In this document: one piece after another, positions 16,061-22,364 of the stretch | Numbering within the stretch: the first letter of the stretch is position 1 | Layout: every line of letters begins with the position of its first letter | Assembly: GCA_002350725.1 (NCBI GenBank) | Contig: DEFJ01000033.1 | Location: 1-22,364 of the forward strand | Direction of reading: 5' to 3' | Source: Cyanobacteria bacterium UBA2855 | GTDB lineage: Bacteria > Cyanobacteriota > Vampirovibrionia > Gastranaerophilales > Gastranaerophilaceae | DNA: 22,364 nt | Position numbers and translations under genes: made by a program | Notes under the pieces: model-generated | Told to the model about the DNA's origin: nothing | The model's database searches: none | The model's input: only the letters and a program-made list of their open reading frames with translations

Positions 16061-18052
16061 TTATGAACAACCTGAATGCCCGCATGCCGGACAAATAAAA
16101 CATCCTTCAGCCATCTCTATTGTGTTACCGCACTCAGGACATACTACTTTTTTAATTTCCCCTGTCGGGTTGTAATCTTGAATATTCTCAGTAGCCAAAG
16201 AAATATTCACATTAACTGTTTTCGGTTCATCTTTTTTAGTTTCCAAGTTCATAGGCTGAAACTGCCTTGAATTATTTCTATATACCGTAATCCCTTTCAA
16301 ATTATTTTCGTATGCCAAAATATAGGTATTTTTTATATCTTCATGAGTTGCACTTTCAACAAAATTGACCGTTTTAGATACAGCATTATCTGTATGCAAT
16401 TGAAACGCAGCTTGCATTTTTACATGCCTGTAAGGAGAAATATCATGAGCCGTTACAAATAAATTTTTAACAAAATCAGGTAAATCATCAATATGAGAAA
16501 CCGAACCGCTTTCTGCAATTTTTGCCATTAATTCTTCACTATACAAATTATGCTCCATCATATATTTTTTAAATATAGGATTTACTTCAAGCATCCTTGT
16601 ATTATCCAAAATCAATCTTGAATATACAAGCCCGAAAATAGGCTCAATTCCGCATGACGCCCCTGCAATCATAGAAATTGTACCCGTCGGAGCAATGCAG
16701 GTTGTAGTAGCATTTCTTATACCAAATTTCTCAATTTCACCATCTAAATCCGCCCACATTTCATCACTTATTAAACCTGCTGATTTTCCCAAATATTTGT
16801 TATACAAATATTTTTTGCCATCATAGACACTTCCGGAAAAATTATTAAATCTTCCGCGTTCTTTTGCTAATTCAACAGACTCCCGTTTTGAGGCATAATC
16901 AATAAATTCCATTACCTGAGCTGCGATATGCTCTCCCTCATCAGAATTGTAAGAAACCTCTAATTTCATAAGCATATCTGCCCAACCCATAATGCCAAGT
17001 CCTATCTTACGATTATTCCCAACCATCTGAGCAATTTGTGGCAGAGGGTAATTATTTATTTCAATTACGTTGTCTAAAAATCTTATTGCAGTTTTTGTAA
17101 CATCCCCAAGTCGTTCCCAATTAATACGTGCCCCGTTTTCATCCAAATCAACCATTAAACCCAGATTTATAGAACCTAAATTACAAGCTTCATAAGGTAA
17201 CAAAGGCACTTCACCGCAAGGATTGGTTGATTCTATCTGTCCGATTAAAGGTGTAGGATTATCCTCATTCATTTTATCAATGAATATTATTCCCGGTTCG
17301 CCGTTTTTCCACGCACCATCTACAATCAAATCAAAAACATCTCTTGCTCTTAATTGCCCCGATACCTGATTATTTTGAGGGTTTATTAAATCATAATAAG
17401 TGTCGTTTTTTAACGCCTCCATGAATTTATTAGTAATCGCAACAGAAATATTAAAGTTATTCAAACGATTATTATCACTTTTGCAATTAATAAATTCCAA
17501 AATGTCAGGATGGTCTACTCTCAAAATCCCCATATTTGCGCCGCGTCTTGTCCCACCCTGTTTTACTGCTTCGGTTGCGGCATTAAAGACCTCCATAAAG
17601 GAAACAGGTCCGGATGAAACACCCATAGTTGAACGTACAACACTGTTTTTAGGTCTTAAACGGGAAAATGAAAAACCGGTTCCCCCACCCGACTGATGGA
17701 TAAGAGCGGTATTTTTTATAGTTTCAAATATACCCGCAAGCGTATCCTCAACAGGCAAAACGAAACACGCTGCCAACTGACCTAATTCTCGACCAGCATT
17801 CATCAATGTAGGAGAGTTCGGCATGAAATACAAATGTGTCATGTATTCATAAAACTTTTCGGCAATTTTTTGGACTTCTTCCTGAGTTTTGCCGTATATT
17901 AATTCAGCAGAGGCAATAGTTCCCGCAACGCGCATAAACATATCTTTTGGGGTTTCCGTACAATTTCCGTTCTCATCTCGTTTCAAATACCTTTTCTCAA
18001 GCACCTTTATTGCGTTTTCGGATAAGTTTATTCCATCCTCCGCAGGATTCAT
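16061..18052 (-). CDS. nrdJ: Class II (adenosylcobalamin-dependent) ribonucleotide reductase
   Basis: The enzyme makes deoxyribonucleotides from ribonucleotides using adenosylcobalamin to generate a thiyl radical, so it needs vitamin B12 but not oxygen. With the ATG at 18052 the protein has 663 residues. Key residues: C96 (AACFVLP) and C290 (EACNLGSINL) as the reducible pair, and N277, C279 and E281 in NPCGE, with C279 the expected thiyl cysteine. Also visible are HQSGGGTGFSFSRLRP, QGGTRRGANMG and PTGTIS. The C-terminus has a zinc-ribbon-like CPECG...CFICPACGHSGCS, usual for NrdJ, which passes electrons to the active site. No N-terminal ATP cone is seen. The frame is open to 18130, but a strong CGGAGG seven bases before 18052 decides the start. 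It has its own promoter and terminator. Confidence 0.95.
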   Translation of the reverse strand: MNPAEDGINLSENAIKVLEKRYLKRDENGNCTETPKDMFMRVAGTIASAELIYGKTQEEVQKIAEKFYEYMTHLYFMPNSPTLMNAGRELGQLAACFVLPVEDTLAGIFETIKNTALIHQSGGGTGFSFSRLRPKNSVVRSTMGVSSGPVSFMEVFNAATEAVKQGGTRRGANMGILRVDHPDILEFINCKSDNNRLNNFNISVAITNKFMEALKNDTYYDLINPQNNQVSGQLRARDVFDLIVDGAWKNGEPGIIFIDKMNEDNPTPLIGQIESTNPCGEVPLLPYEACNLGSINLGLMVDLDENGARINWERLGDVTKTAIRFLDNVIEINNYPLPQIAQMVGNNRKIGLGIMGWADMLMKLEVSYNSDEGEHIAAQVMEFIDYASKRESVELAKERGRFNNFSGSVYDGKKYLYNKYLGKSAGLISDEMWADLDGEIEKFGIRNATTTCIAPTGTISMIAGASCGIEPIFGLVYSRLILDNTRMLEVNPIFKKYMMEHNLYSEELMAKIAESGSVSHIDDLPDFVKNLFVTAHDISPYRHVKMQAAFQLHTDNAVSKTVNFVESATHEDIKNTYILAYENNLKGITVYRNNSRQFQPMNLETKKDEPKTVNVNISLATENIQDYNPTGEIKKVVCPECGNTIEMAEGCFICPACGHSGCS

Positions 18053-18119
18053 AAGTGTACCTCCGTTCATATCCCTAAAATTTGACCATGCCTTATTTTT
18101 GATGCATGCGTATCTCACA

Positions 18120-18148
18120 ATTTTACACACAATACAAAATTATTTCAA
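18120..18148 (-). promoter_or_regulatory. Promoter of nrdJ
   Basis: On the minus strand: TTGAAA (18148-18143), 17-base spacer, TAAAAT (18125-18120). Start expected near 18113, which supports the downstream start codon at 18052: an ATG at 18130 would lie upstream of the transcript. The leader is about 60 bases. I looked for NrdR-type boxes (paired ACAC..GTGT elements) and did not find a convincing pair, nor a clear cobalamin riboswitch, for which the leader is too short. Confidence 0.7.
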
Positions 18149-18180
18149 GTAAAAAATTCAATTAACCTGCCAAAATACAT

Positions 18181-18208
18181 AAAAAAAACCTTCCAAAATC
18201 GGAAGGTT
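18181..18208 (-). terminator. Intrinsic terminator of the 644-residue protein gene
   Basis: On the minus strand AACCTTCC, a six-base loop and GGAAGGTT form a perfect eight-base stem followed by a run of T. It lies 82 bases after the stop of the 18290-20224 gene and just upstream of the nrdJ promoter, separating the two units. Confidence 0.88.
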
Positions 18209-18289
18209 AAATTTTCTACACTAACCATTTTACTACGAGCCTTAAATTTTTGCTCTTATATGAGGAATCTAATTTATACTATAACCATT

Positions 18290-20224
18290 TTATCTTACTC
18301 CGCCGCTTGTTGAATCGCTGCTTGTACTTGACTCCAGCGATTCAGGAATCTCAACATGTTGTGCCTTTCTTAACTCTGCCATTATCGCATTAAATGCTCT
18401 ATATATTGTACCGTAATAGCCAAATCCCTGATCTAAAGGATATTTTGCCTTTATTTGGGTAACATAACCACTTATCTTATCATGTACACCTATTGACTTT
18501 GCATATTGCACAAGAGCATTCAGTATTATATCTGTCATTTTACCTTTTTCTTCCGTATCAGTTGCAAATTCGGCATATATAGTTTGCAGAATACAATCAT
18601 CTTCGCTTTCTTTTTTATATGCTTCATCCCATCTGTTGATTACATCAAATACATTTTTACCGTTAATTTTATTTACATTATCAATTATCTTTTGTTCAGC
18701 ATCTGTTCTATTCCAAAAGTCCCAATGCCAGTCAGTACCATCAGCAGCCTCATATATTGCTCCTGCTATTTTATCTGCACTTTCTTTTCTTTTGATTGCG
18801 TCATTTTTCAAATTTAGAGCGAGGCTTTCTACCTGTGCACGAAGTTTATTTATTTCATTCGCTGGCTTACCGCCTTCGATTGCTTTATTTAACAAATCAA
18901 TCAAATTTGCCAAATCTTGACGGCTCGAATACGGAACATAAATCCCGACGTCTTTCATATCTTTTCTAGCATTTTCAATTACTTTTTTACTTGCTTCGAC
19001 TTGTTTTACGTAGTTTTCATCCTCTTGAGTTGTTTCATTTTCTTTTAATTTTGCTTTTGCAGCTTCAACTGCAGCATCAAGAGCCTCTGCAAGTTCTGCT
19101 ACTCTGCCTAAATCTCTGTTTTTAGAAATTGCATTTTCAAGAGCTTTTTGCTTCTTTTGAATGTCTTTTTTGTCTTCTTCTGACAGTTTATCATTGTTCA
19201 AAACTTCATCAACTTGAGGTTTCACATCAGTTTGATAACCTGCTTTCACCTCACCGCCTTTTACAAGTTTTTCCAATTCTTTTTCAATAGGGCGAATTTC
19301 TTCCTCTGTTTTACCGTCTGCTATTGCTTTTTCAAGTTCTTTTTGCTTGTCATCAATTGCTTTCTTGTCAGCATCGGTTAACTTATCACTTTGTTTTAAA
19401 GTGTCAATTTTTGGTTTAATTTCATCTTCATAATTTTCTAAGAGTTCTTGTCCTGTCATATTATCTATAGGATTAGAATTTCCTGCATCACCCGCACCGT
19501 CGGCATTCCCCGCATCACCAGCGCCGTCTGCATTGCCTGCATCACCTGCGCCACCTGCATTTCCTGCGTTACCTGCATTTGAAAGTTCAGACATTATTTG
19601 CCTATTCAATGCAATACTTTCATCACGAAGTTTATAGTATTCGTTGCGCATTCCTACGATTTCATTTAATGCATCCGATACATTTTTATCGGCGGAATTT
19701 TTTGCAAATTCTTCTACTCTTTTTTGAAGAGCAAGGGCTTCTTGCTTTTTGGCTTCTAATTTTTGCTTTTGTTCATCCGTTAAATTTGGAGTTTGTGCAA
19801 CAAAATTATCCAACTGGGTTAAATAATCATTTAAGTTTGCACATAAACTTCTGTATTCAACATCCAAAGATATTTTATTCGATGTCAATTTTATTTCCGC
19901 ATTACGTCTTGCTTCTTCCGTTTGATTATAAGGCGTAAAATTAATTCTTGGCGACGGAATATAAGACGGATCATTAATCATTCTGTTAACATCATAAGCA
20001 TCTTCAGGAGAAAGATTTGAGCTAATCTGACCGTATGCTTGAATACCGCCTATATTTGTCGAAAATCCATAAGGGAAAGTTGCAGCAGTCCTTACCGCAT
20101 TACGAACTCCGTTGATGTAGCTTGCTCTATTATATCCGTATTCAGTGTTGCCGTACCAACCGCCACCGTACCATCCCGGATATCCGCAGAAACTCATATA
20201 TGGATAATAACAACCAAATACCAT
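18290..20224 (-). CDS. Repeat and coiled-coil protein with Gly/Tyr-rich N-terminus, unknown function
   Basis: A 644-residue protein with no signal peptide. Residues 1-36 are very rich in Tyr, Gly and Trp, with two Cys. Residues 105-215 are helical and charged. Residues 216-250 are a low-complexity Gly/Ala/Asn/Asp linker built on GNADGAGDA units. Residues 265-475 hold degenerate helical repeats: YEDEIKPKID..KLTDADKK at 265 and YQTDVKPQVD..KLSEEDKK at 330 are clear copies, and segments at about 124-200 and 405-474 look like further, more diverged ones. Residues 483-620 are a different, Trp-rich helical domain (EAADGTDWHWDFW, FDVINRWDEAYKKES), faintly reminiscent of annexin-like or effector helical bundles; I do not claim a family. 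The tail is Ser/Thr-rich. GGGG lies five bases before the ATG, with a small CGAAAA/TTTTCG hairpin in the leader (20244-20257). It is monocistronic with its own terminator. A structural or surface role is possible, but export without a signal peptide would need another route. Confidence 0.75.
   Translation of the reverse strand: MVFGCYYPYMSFCGYPGWYGGGWYGNTEYGYNRASYINGVRNAVRTAATFPYGFSTNIGGIQAYGQISSNLSPEDAYDVNRMINDPSYIPSPRINFTPYNQTEEARRNAEIKLTSNKISLDVEYRSLCANLNDYLTQLDNFVAQTPNLTDEQKQKLEAKKQEALALQKRVEEFAKNSADKNVSDALNEIVGMRNEYYKLRDESIALNRQIMSELSNAGNAGNAGGAGDAGNADGAGDAGNADGAGDAGNSNPIDNMTGQELLENYEDEIKPKIDTLKQSDKLTDADKKAIDDKQKELEKAIADGKTEEEIRPIEKELEKLVKGGEVKAGYQTDVKPQVDEVLNNDKLSEEDKKDIQKKQKALENAISKNRDLGRVAELAEALDAAVEAAKAKLKENETTQEDENYVKQVEASKKVIENARKDMKDVGIYVPYSSRQDLANLIDLLNKAIEGGKPANEINKLRAQVESLALNLKNDAIKRKESADKIAGAIYEAADGTDWHWDFWNRTDAEQKIIDNVNKINGKNVFDVINRWDEAYKKESEDDCILQTIYAEFATDTEEKGKMTDIILNALVQYAKSIGVHDKISGYVTQIKAKYPLDQGFGYYGTIYRAFNAIMAELRKAQHVEIPESLESSTSSDSTSGGVR
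19484..19564 (-). repeat. Three 27-base tandem repeats encoding GNADGAGDA-type linker
   Basis: Three consecutive 27-base units (19538-19564, 19511-19537, 19484-19510) encode nine residues each, the first reading GNAGGAGDA and the next two GNADGAGDA. Between copies nearly all base differences are at third codon positions. The neighbouring NAG triplets (residues 216-221) extend the pattern. Confidence 0.85.
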
Positions 20225-20358
20225 TTTTCCCCTTTTCCTTCCTCGAAAAGTTTTTCGTATTCCCCTTATCTGTATATATAAAGTATTTTATTTTTATAAA
20301 ATTGCTTAACTTTAAATTTTTGTTAATATTTCTTAATAAATCAATCGGAAATTATTCT

Positions 20359-20387
20359 TTTACAAATACTCAAAAATATGATATACT
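20359..20387 (+). promoter_or_regulatory. Promoter of the 20394 gene, predicted leaderless
   Basis: TTTACA (20359-20364), a 17-base spacer ending in TGA, then TATACT (20382-20387), then exactly six bases and ATG at 20394. Both -35 and extended -10 are good. No Shine-Dalgarno precedes the ATG. The 169-base divergent gap to the 20224 start contains no other convincing element; no single promoter for the minus-strand gene could be picked in it. Confidence 0.72.
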
Positions 20388-20393
20388 CGACTT

Positions 20394-22271
20394 ATGGATT
20401 ATAAAGCCTTTATAGAAGAAGAGAAAAGATATTACAAACAAGACTTTTCACACATGGATGCATTAATGAAGAGAATTCGTAATGCGCTTATCCATAATGT
20501 CAGTGTAAAGTTTACAAGATTAAACCTCGACGGTATTTGGGATTTTAACCCAAAGTTGTCATTTACTTATATAACTCTGTTTCAAGCAGGGAAAAAACCT
20601 CTCAGATACGGCAGCCGCAGAACTTCTATGGAAGAAACCATCAACAGATGTTTAGATAAAATTAGAGAACACAAACGATTTTCGGAATTTGATATTAAAG
20701 ACCCTGATAAATGCAGAATTTTACTTGAATTTATCATTGATAAAAAAATGACGGATGTAAAACATCTGCAGCAAGAAAAGTTTGATGAAGACCGATTTGA
20801 AATAGGCATAAACGGGATTGAATTAAAAAATGTGTTTACGGATATTCCTCTGTTTTATATGCCAACAGATGCAATCGTAAACAGTCAATTGTCACTAAAT
20901 CAAGCTTTAGTGACACTTATCAAGAAAACACCTATCGGAAAAATAACCGACAAAAATCCCGAAAGAATAAGATTGCTATCAGAATCCGATGATTATGAAA
21001 TGTACTTGTTTAGAACAAGAGCATTTGTAACATACCACGATACAACTGTTCCTATATACAGAGGAAACATTTTATATCCTGAATTCAGCTACGATACGCT
21101 GCTTATGCAATTTATAAAGACTTCGGATTGGCTTATTGAAAATATGTATGACGATGGAAGATTTTTATACTACTACGATTGCGCAGAGGACAGTTTTAAA
21201 GACCACGAACACCCAAATAGAAAACCCGATAATTTATATTATAACGATTTAAGACATTGCGGCGGCGCAATCACGTTAATGAAAGCTTATTTGCAAACAC
21301 ATAACAACAAATACCTTGATGCTGCAAAACGTGCCATAAAATTTACTGCCTCAATTTCAAAAGAACACGATTGGGAAGGGGAGCAGGCATATTTCACTTT
21401 TTATAACAGAAAAGGAAAACTCGGCGGAACAGGGTTAGCACTTATTATGATGATGCAATACCGTATTATAACAGGCGACAAAACTTATGACGAATACATA
21501 AAGGGTTATGCAAGACACATAATGAGCAGAATGTGTGAGAGCGGTGAGCTTATGGGGTATTATATCCATCCGTTGTACCATGACGGAGAACCGCTAACCA
21601 ATATGACCGACGAAGAAAGAAAAGCGACATTCTCGTTCTACTATCCGGGAGAAGCACTATTAGGACTTGCTCTATTTATGAAACATTTTGATGATGATAA
21701 AATGTTATGCGACAAAGTAAAAGAAAAAGCAGAAATTGCTCTCGATTGGATTGTAAATGAACGCCCTAAATTATACGGAGAACTGTTTACCGATTTACCG
21801 TCAGATGCATGGCTAATGCAGGCAATTGATGAATTTGCAGAAGATGAACATTTCAGGAAACCGGAATATATAAATTTTGTATATGGTGACGCTAAAAATA
21901 TGATGAGCAGAATGTATAGAGAATACGAAACCCCATATTTAGATTATGAAGGCGGATTTTATTATAATTTTGGCGACCACTATTATCCTGACGGGGCACG
22001 CTCAGAAGGGTTAGTTTCTGCATATTATTTGGCACATAGACTTGGAGATGATGATTTTGCACAACAAGTATTAGAAGCTTGTAAACTTGCAGCCAAAAGT
22101 CAATTCTCACTATTTAATTGCGAAGAATACACATTCGCTCACCCCAACCCGGCTCGTTCAATGAACGGTATTCGTTTTAAAAATACAAGACAATGGGTAC
22201 GAGTAGATTCTGTACAACACGTAGCTTGTTTTTTCATAAGACTATACTGGACAGAAAACAAACCGTTTTGA
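20394..22271 (+). CDS. Six-hairpin (alpha/alpha) toroid protein with possible AMMECR1-like N-terminal domain
   Basis: A 625-residue cytoplasmic-looking protein (no signal peptide). Residues about 235-615 show successive helical hairpins with glycine-rich turns typical of (alpha/alpha)6 carbohydrate-active folds: LRHCGGAITLMKAY, GGTGLALIMMMQY, YYPGEALLGLALF, DAWLMQAIDEF and DGARSEGLVSAYYLA. Such domains are found in glycosidases, epimerases and lyases acting on sugars; aromatic and acidic residues line these motifs. Residues about 25-225 follow the order of the AMMECR1 domain: a TLFQAGKKPLR strand pair, a helix before RF, an acidic strand (RILLEFII), then FEIGINGIEL and LFYMP..A, a helix, and LFRTRAFV. 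The hallmark LRGCIG is absent (LRYGSRR instead). The toroid call is moderate, the N-terminal call tentative. Catalytic activity cannot be assigned. Stop codon lies one base from the stop of the next, convergent gene. Confidence 0.72.
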   Translation: MDYKAFIEEEKRYYKQDFSHMDALMKRIRNALIHNVSVKFTRLNLDGIWDFNPKLSFTYITLFQAGKKPLRYGSRRTSMEETINRCLDKIREHKRFSEFDIKDPDKCRILLEFIIDKKMTDVKHLQQEKFDEDRFEIGINGIELKNVFTDIPLFYMPTDAIVNSQLSLNQALVTLIKKTPIGKITDKNPERIRLLSESDDYEMYLFRTRAFVTYHDTTVPIYRGNILYPEFSYDTLLMQFIKTSDWLIENMYDDGRFLYYYDCAEDSFKDHEHPNRKPDNLYYNDLRHCGGAITLMKAYLQTHNNKYLDAAKRAIKFTASISKEHDWEGEQAYFTFYNRKGKLGGTGLALIMMMQYRIITGDKTYDEYIKGYARHIMSRMCESGELMGYYIHPLYHDGEPLTNMTDEERKATFSFYYPGEALLGLALFMKHFDDDKMLCDKVKEKAEIALDWIVNERPKLYGELFTDLPSDAWLMQAIDEFAEDEHFRKPEYINFVYGDAKNMMSRMYREYETPYLDYEGGFYYNFGDHYYPDGARSEGLVSAYYLAHRLGDDDFAQQVLEACKLAAKSQFSLFNCEEYTFAHPNPARSMNGIRFKNTRQWVRVDSVQHVACFFIRLYWTENKPF

Positions 22272-22272
22272 T

Positions 22273-22364
22273 TTATTCTTCAATCATCGCCATATATCTT
22301 GCAATATTGCGAGATTTTGTACTGTTCAGAGATTTTATAACAGTCTTTTGTTTAGTTGTATTTA
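22273..22364 (-). CDS. C-terminal end of a minus-strand gene, partial
   Basis: A frame runs in from the right edge of the window and ends at TAA (22275-22273). It gives 29 residues, basic in the first two thirds and ending ARYMAMIEE. Near-perfect packing (one base between the stops of the two convergent genes) matches the density of the window. Too little is visible to assign a product, and in this composition a frame of this length could be chance. Confidence 0.45.
   Translation of the reverse strand, partial: NTTKQKTVIKSLNSTKSRNIARYMAMIEE

Noticed and set aside
18053..18112. NrdR boxes or cobalamin riboswitch in the nrdJ leader
   Set aside because: No paired NrdR-type palindromes found, and a 60-base leader is too short for a cobalamin riboswitch.
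18053..18130. Upstream ATG extension of nrdJ by 26 residues
   Set aside because: The strong CGGAGG precedes 18052, and the predicted transcript starts near 18113, downstream of the alternative ATG.
18223..18292. Ten-base direct repeat AACCATTTTA 60 bases apart around the end of the 644-residue protein gene
   Set aside because: Short and AT-rich, with no flanking mobile-element features; likely coincidence, not target-site duplication.

Overview
The window is AT-rich (by eye about two thirds A+T) and densely packed with genes. It reads as chromosome of an anaerobic, diderm, cobalamin-using bacterium. The diderm inference rests on a 1483-residue AsmA/YhdP-like envelope protein and several secreted envelope proteins. 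The anaerobic, cobalamin-using inference rests on a class II (adenosylcobalamin) ribonucleotide reductase and a pair of genes for the two subunits of the corrinoid iron-sulfur protein (CFeSP). Gene style and base composition suggest gut non-photosynthetic Cyanobacteria (Vampirovibrionia/Gastranaerophilales), but that placement is an inference. No mobile element, CRISPR array, tRNA or rRNA was seen.

Layout. Bases 109-3694 (+) form one probable operon: a secreted TPR protein, a secreted metallophosphoesterase, an MBL-fold hydrolase and a membrane-anchored TPR protein. Bases 3695-4006 hold one doubtful small minus-strand gene and the start region of the AsmA-like gene (4007-8458, +). That gene converges on two tandem paralogous secreted proteins of unknown function (8466-9065 and 9145-9765, -). 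These are followed, still on the minus strand, by a type I-beta DAHP synthase (9882-10895) behind a 48-residue small ORF (10972-11118), and then by the overlapping set ftsH-acsD-acsC (15069 down to 11215). A family 2 glycosyltransferase (15144-15956), class II RNR nrdJ (16061-18052) and a 644-residue repeat/coiled-coil protein (18290-20224) complete the minus-strand block. A 625-residue protein (20394-22271, +) with a six-hairpin (alpha/alpha) C-terminal domain and a possible AMMECR1-like N-terminal domain ends the window, meeting the tail of a minus-strand gene.

Two observations stand out. First, acsC/acsD are present without acsA, acsB or acsE beside them. They overlap each other and ftsH, and AcsC keeps its Fe-S cysteines and C-terminal corrinoid domain while its middle barrel looks shortened. 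This suggests a corrinoid methyl carrier working outside a classical Wood-Ljungdahl locus, perhaps for methionine synthesis. Second, three unrelated genes (starts at 109, 15956 and 20394) share one 5' architecture: TGN, a -10 hexamer, exactly six bases, then ATG, with no Shine-Dalgarno. This predicts leaderless mRNAs. Most other genes have clear GGAGG- or AGAGG-type ribosome sites, and several have good -35/-10 promoters with 17-base spacers.

How the parts may work together: the NrdJ and CFeSP proteins both need a corrinoid; DAHP synthase opens the shikimate pathway; FtsH handles membrane protein quality control; the AsmA-like protein, the paired secreted proteins, the glycosyltransferase and the TPR proteins point to cell-envelope building.
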